A program made the translations under genes and the position numbers. The notes under the pieces were generated by a model. It was given only the letters and a program-made list of their open reading frames with translations. It had not been told where the DNA came from and ran no database searches. A stretch of 23,267 bases of DNA. It comes from Loktanella sp. UBA3435. Its GTDB lineage: Bacteria > Pseudomonadota > Alphaproteobacteria > Rhodobacterales > Rhodobacteraceae. How positions within the stretch are numbered: position 1 is the first letter of the stretch; the number at the start of each line of letters is the position of its first letter. Shown in pieces: positions 22,901-23,267 of the stretch. Location of the stretch: the NCBI GenBank assembly GCA_002378665.1, contig DFSO01000031.1, positions 1 to 23,267 on the forward strand, read 5' to 3'.

Positions 22901-23267
22901 TTATAAGTTCAGGGCGTTTACGACATTTTCTGCCGCTTCCAATGCGCCTTCAATATAACCGCCGAAAACGGGTGCAACTTCGGTCCCTGCAAAATGCAGC
23001 TTGTTGTTCCAAAGGTTTGTCATCTCATGCGGCAACCCATAGGTCGGATGGGCATTCAGTGGGGTCTTGTCTGCCTCGGTCGAAGTGTACGGATCATAGG
23101 CCCAATCTTTGAGGTAGAGTTGTTTTGGCGCGGCGGCTTGTGGTCCGAAAAGCCGCGACAGCTGCGCACAGAGGTGGTCGCGGAAATTTGGACCAGACGT
23201 TAAGGTGGATCGCATGAAGAAAGTGATGATCCAAAATGACAAAAAGAAAGAACCATTCGCCCGATTT
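22901..23267 (-). CDS. Flavin amine oxidase family protein, C-terminal part (cut by window edge)
   Basis: The last 121 or so codons of a minus-strand gene that stays open to the right edge. The C-terminus LHFAGTEVAPVFGGYIEGALEAAENVV is the FAD-contacting end of monoamine-oxidase-like enzymes, and LYLKDWAYDPYTSTEADKTPLNAHPTYGLP is the preceding family block. The aromatic/Gly region (W and GGY) is intact. The most upstream 25 residues (NGSFFLSFWIITFFMRSTL) fit the family less well, so a frameshift near or beyond the edge cannot be excluded. Oxidation of an amine fits the amine/imino-acid theme of the operon nearby, but it is separated by the transposase remnant. Confidence 0.75.
   Translation of the reverse strand, partial: NRANGSFFLSFWIITFFMRSTLTSGPNFRDHLCAQLSRLFGPQAAAPKQLYLKDWAYDPYTSTEADKTPLNAHPTYGLPHEMTNLWNNKLHFAGTEVAPVFGGYIEGALEAAENVVNALNL

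Noticed and set aside
1..23267. CRISPR arrays, tRNA or rRNA genes, prophage or plasmid origins
   Set aside because: No spaced direct repeats, no cloverleaf or rRNA-like sequence, and no phage or replication genes were seen in reading both strands.

Overview
The window looks like part of a marine alphaproteobacterial chromosome, most likely the Roseobacter group (Rhodobacteraceae). I infer this from moderate-to-high GC, densely packed operons with 4-nt ATGA overlaps, two TRAP carboxylate-type transporters, many flavin oxidoreductases, and LysR/IclR regulators sitting beside catabolic operons. No rRNA, tRNA or CRISPR array is visible.

Region 1 (1-4058, minus strand) is a compact operon of poorly understood genes. 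In transcription order these are a SWIM zinc-finger protein, a second reading frame that is probably its C-terminal part, a DUF5691 protein, a MoxR-type AAA+ ATPase, and the start of a DUF5682 protein that runs off the left edge. The SWIM gene and its continuation are separated by a -1 frame change preceded by a run of seven A on the coding strand. That could be programmed frameshifting, translational coupling, or a homopolymer error.

Region 2 (4184-9940) has a GcvA-like LysR regulator divergent from a five-gene plus-strand operon: an AA_synth-family protein, an alpha/beta hydrolase, a flavin reductase with an extra C-terminal degenerate Nudix-like domain, an LLM (luciferase-like) flavin monooxygenase and an aldehyde dehydrogenase. 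The layout resembles the Rut pyrimidine pathway (hydrolase, flavin reductase and luciferase-like oxygenase) and suggests oxidative breakdown of a small, perhaps nitrogen-containing, compound. The substrate is unknown. A T-N11-A palindrome with CTAAT half-sites lies about 65 bp upstream of the likely transcription start.

Region 3 (9987-15849) is a TRAP transporter operon on the minus strand (Tat-exported DctP, DctQ, DctM) ending in an IclR regulator. It converges on region 2 and is divergent from a GMC (choline-dehydrogenase-like) oxidoreductase. GMC alcohol oxidation followed by the region 2 aldehyde dehydrogenase would make a coherent route, but this is inference.

Region 4 (15983-22630) is a second TRAP operon (DctQ, DctM, DctP), followed by the three subunits of an HcnABC/opine-oxidase/D-hydroxyproline-dehydrogenase type enzyme: a DAO-family subunit, a small [2Fe-2S] subunit, and an FAD/NAD subunit with a BFD-like cluster domain. 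A divergent LysR gene controls it, presumably through a perfect 11-bp-arm palindrome that covers the regulator's own Shine-Dalgarno and TTG start. Both dctP genes are followed at once by a strong hairpin, probably setting higher expression of the binding protein (operon 1) or separating transport from catabolism (operon 2).

Region 5 (22631-23267) has a decayed IS3-family transposase fragment and the C-terminal end of a flavin amine oxidase cut by the right edge.
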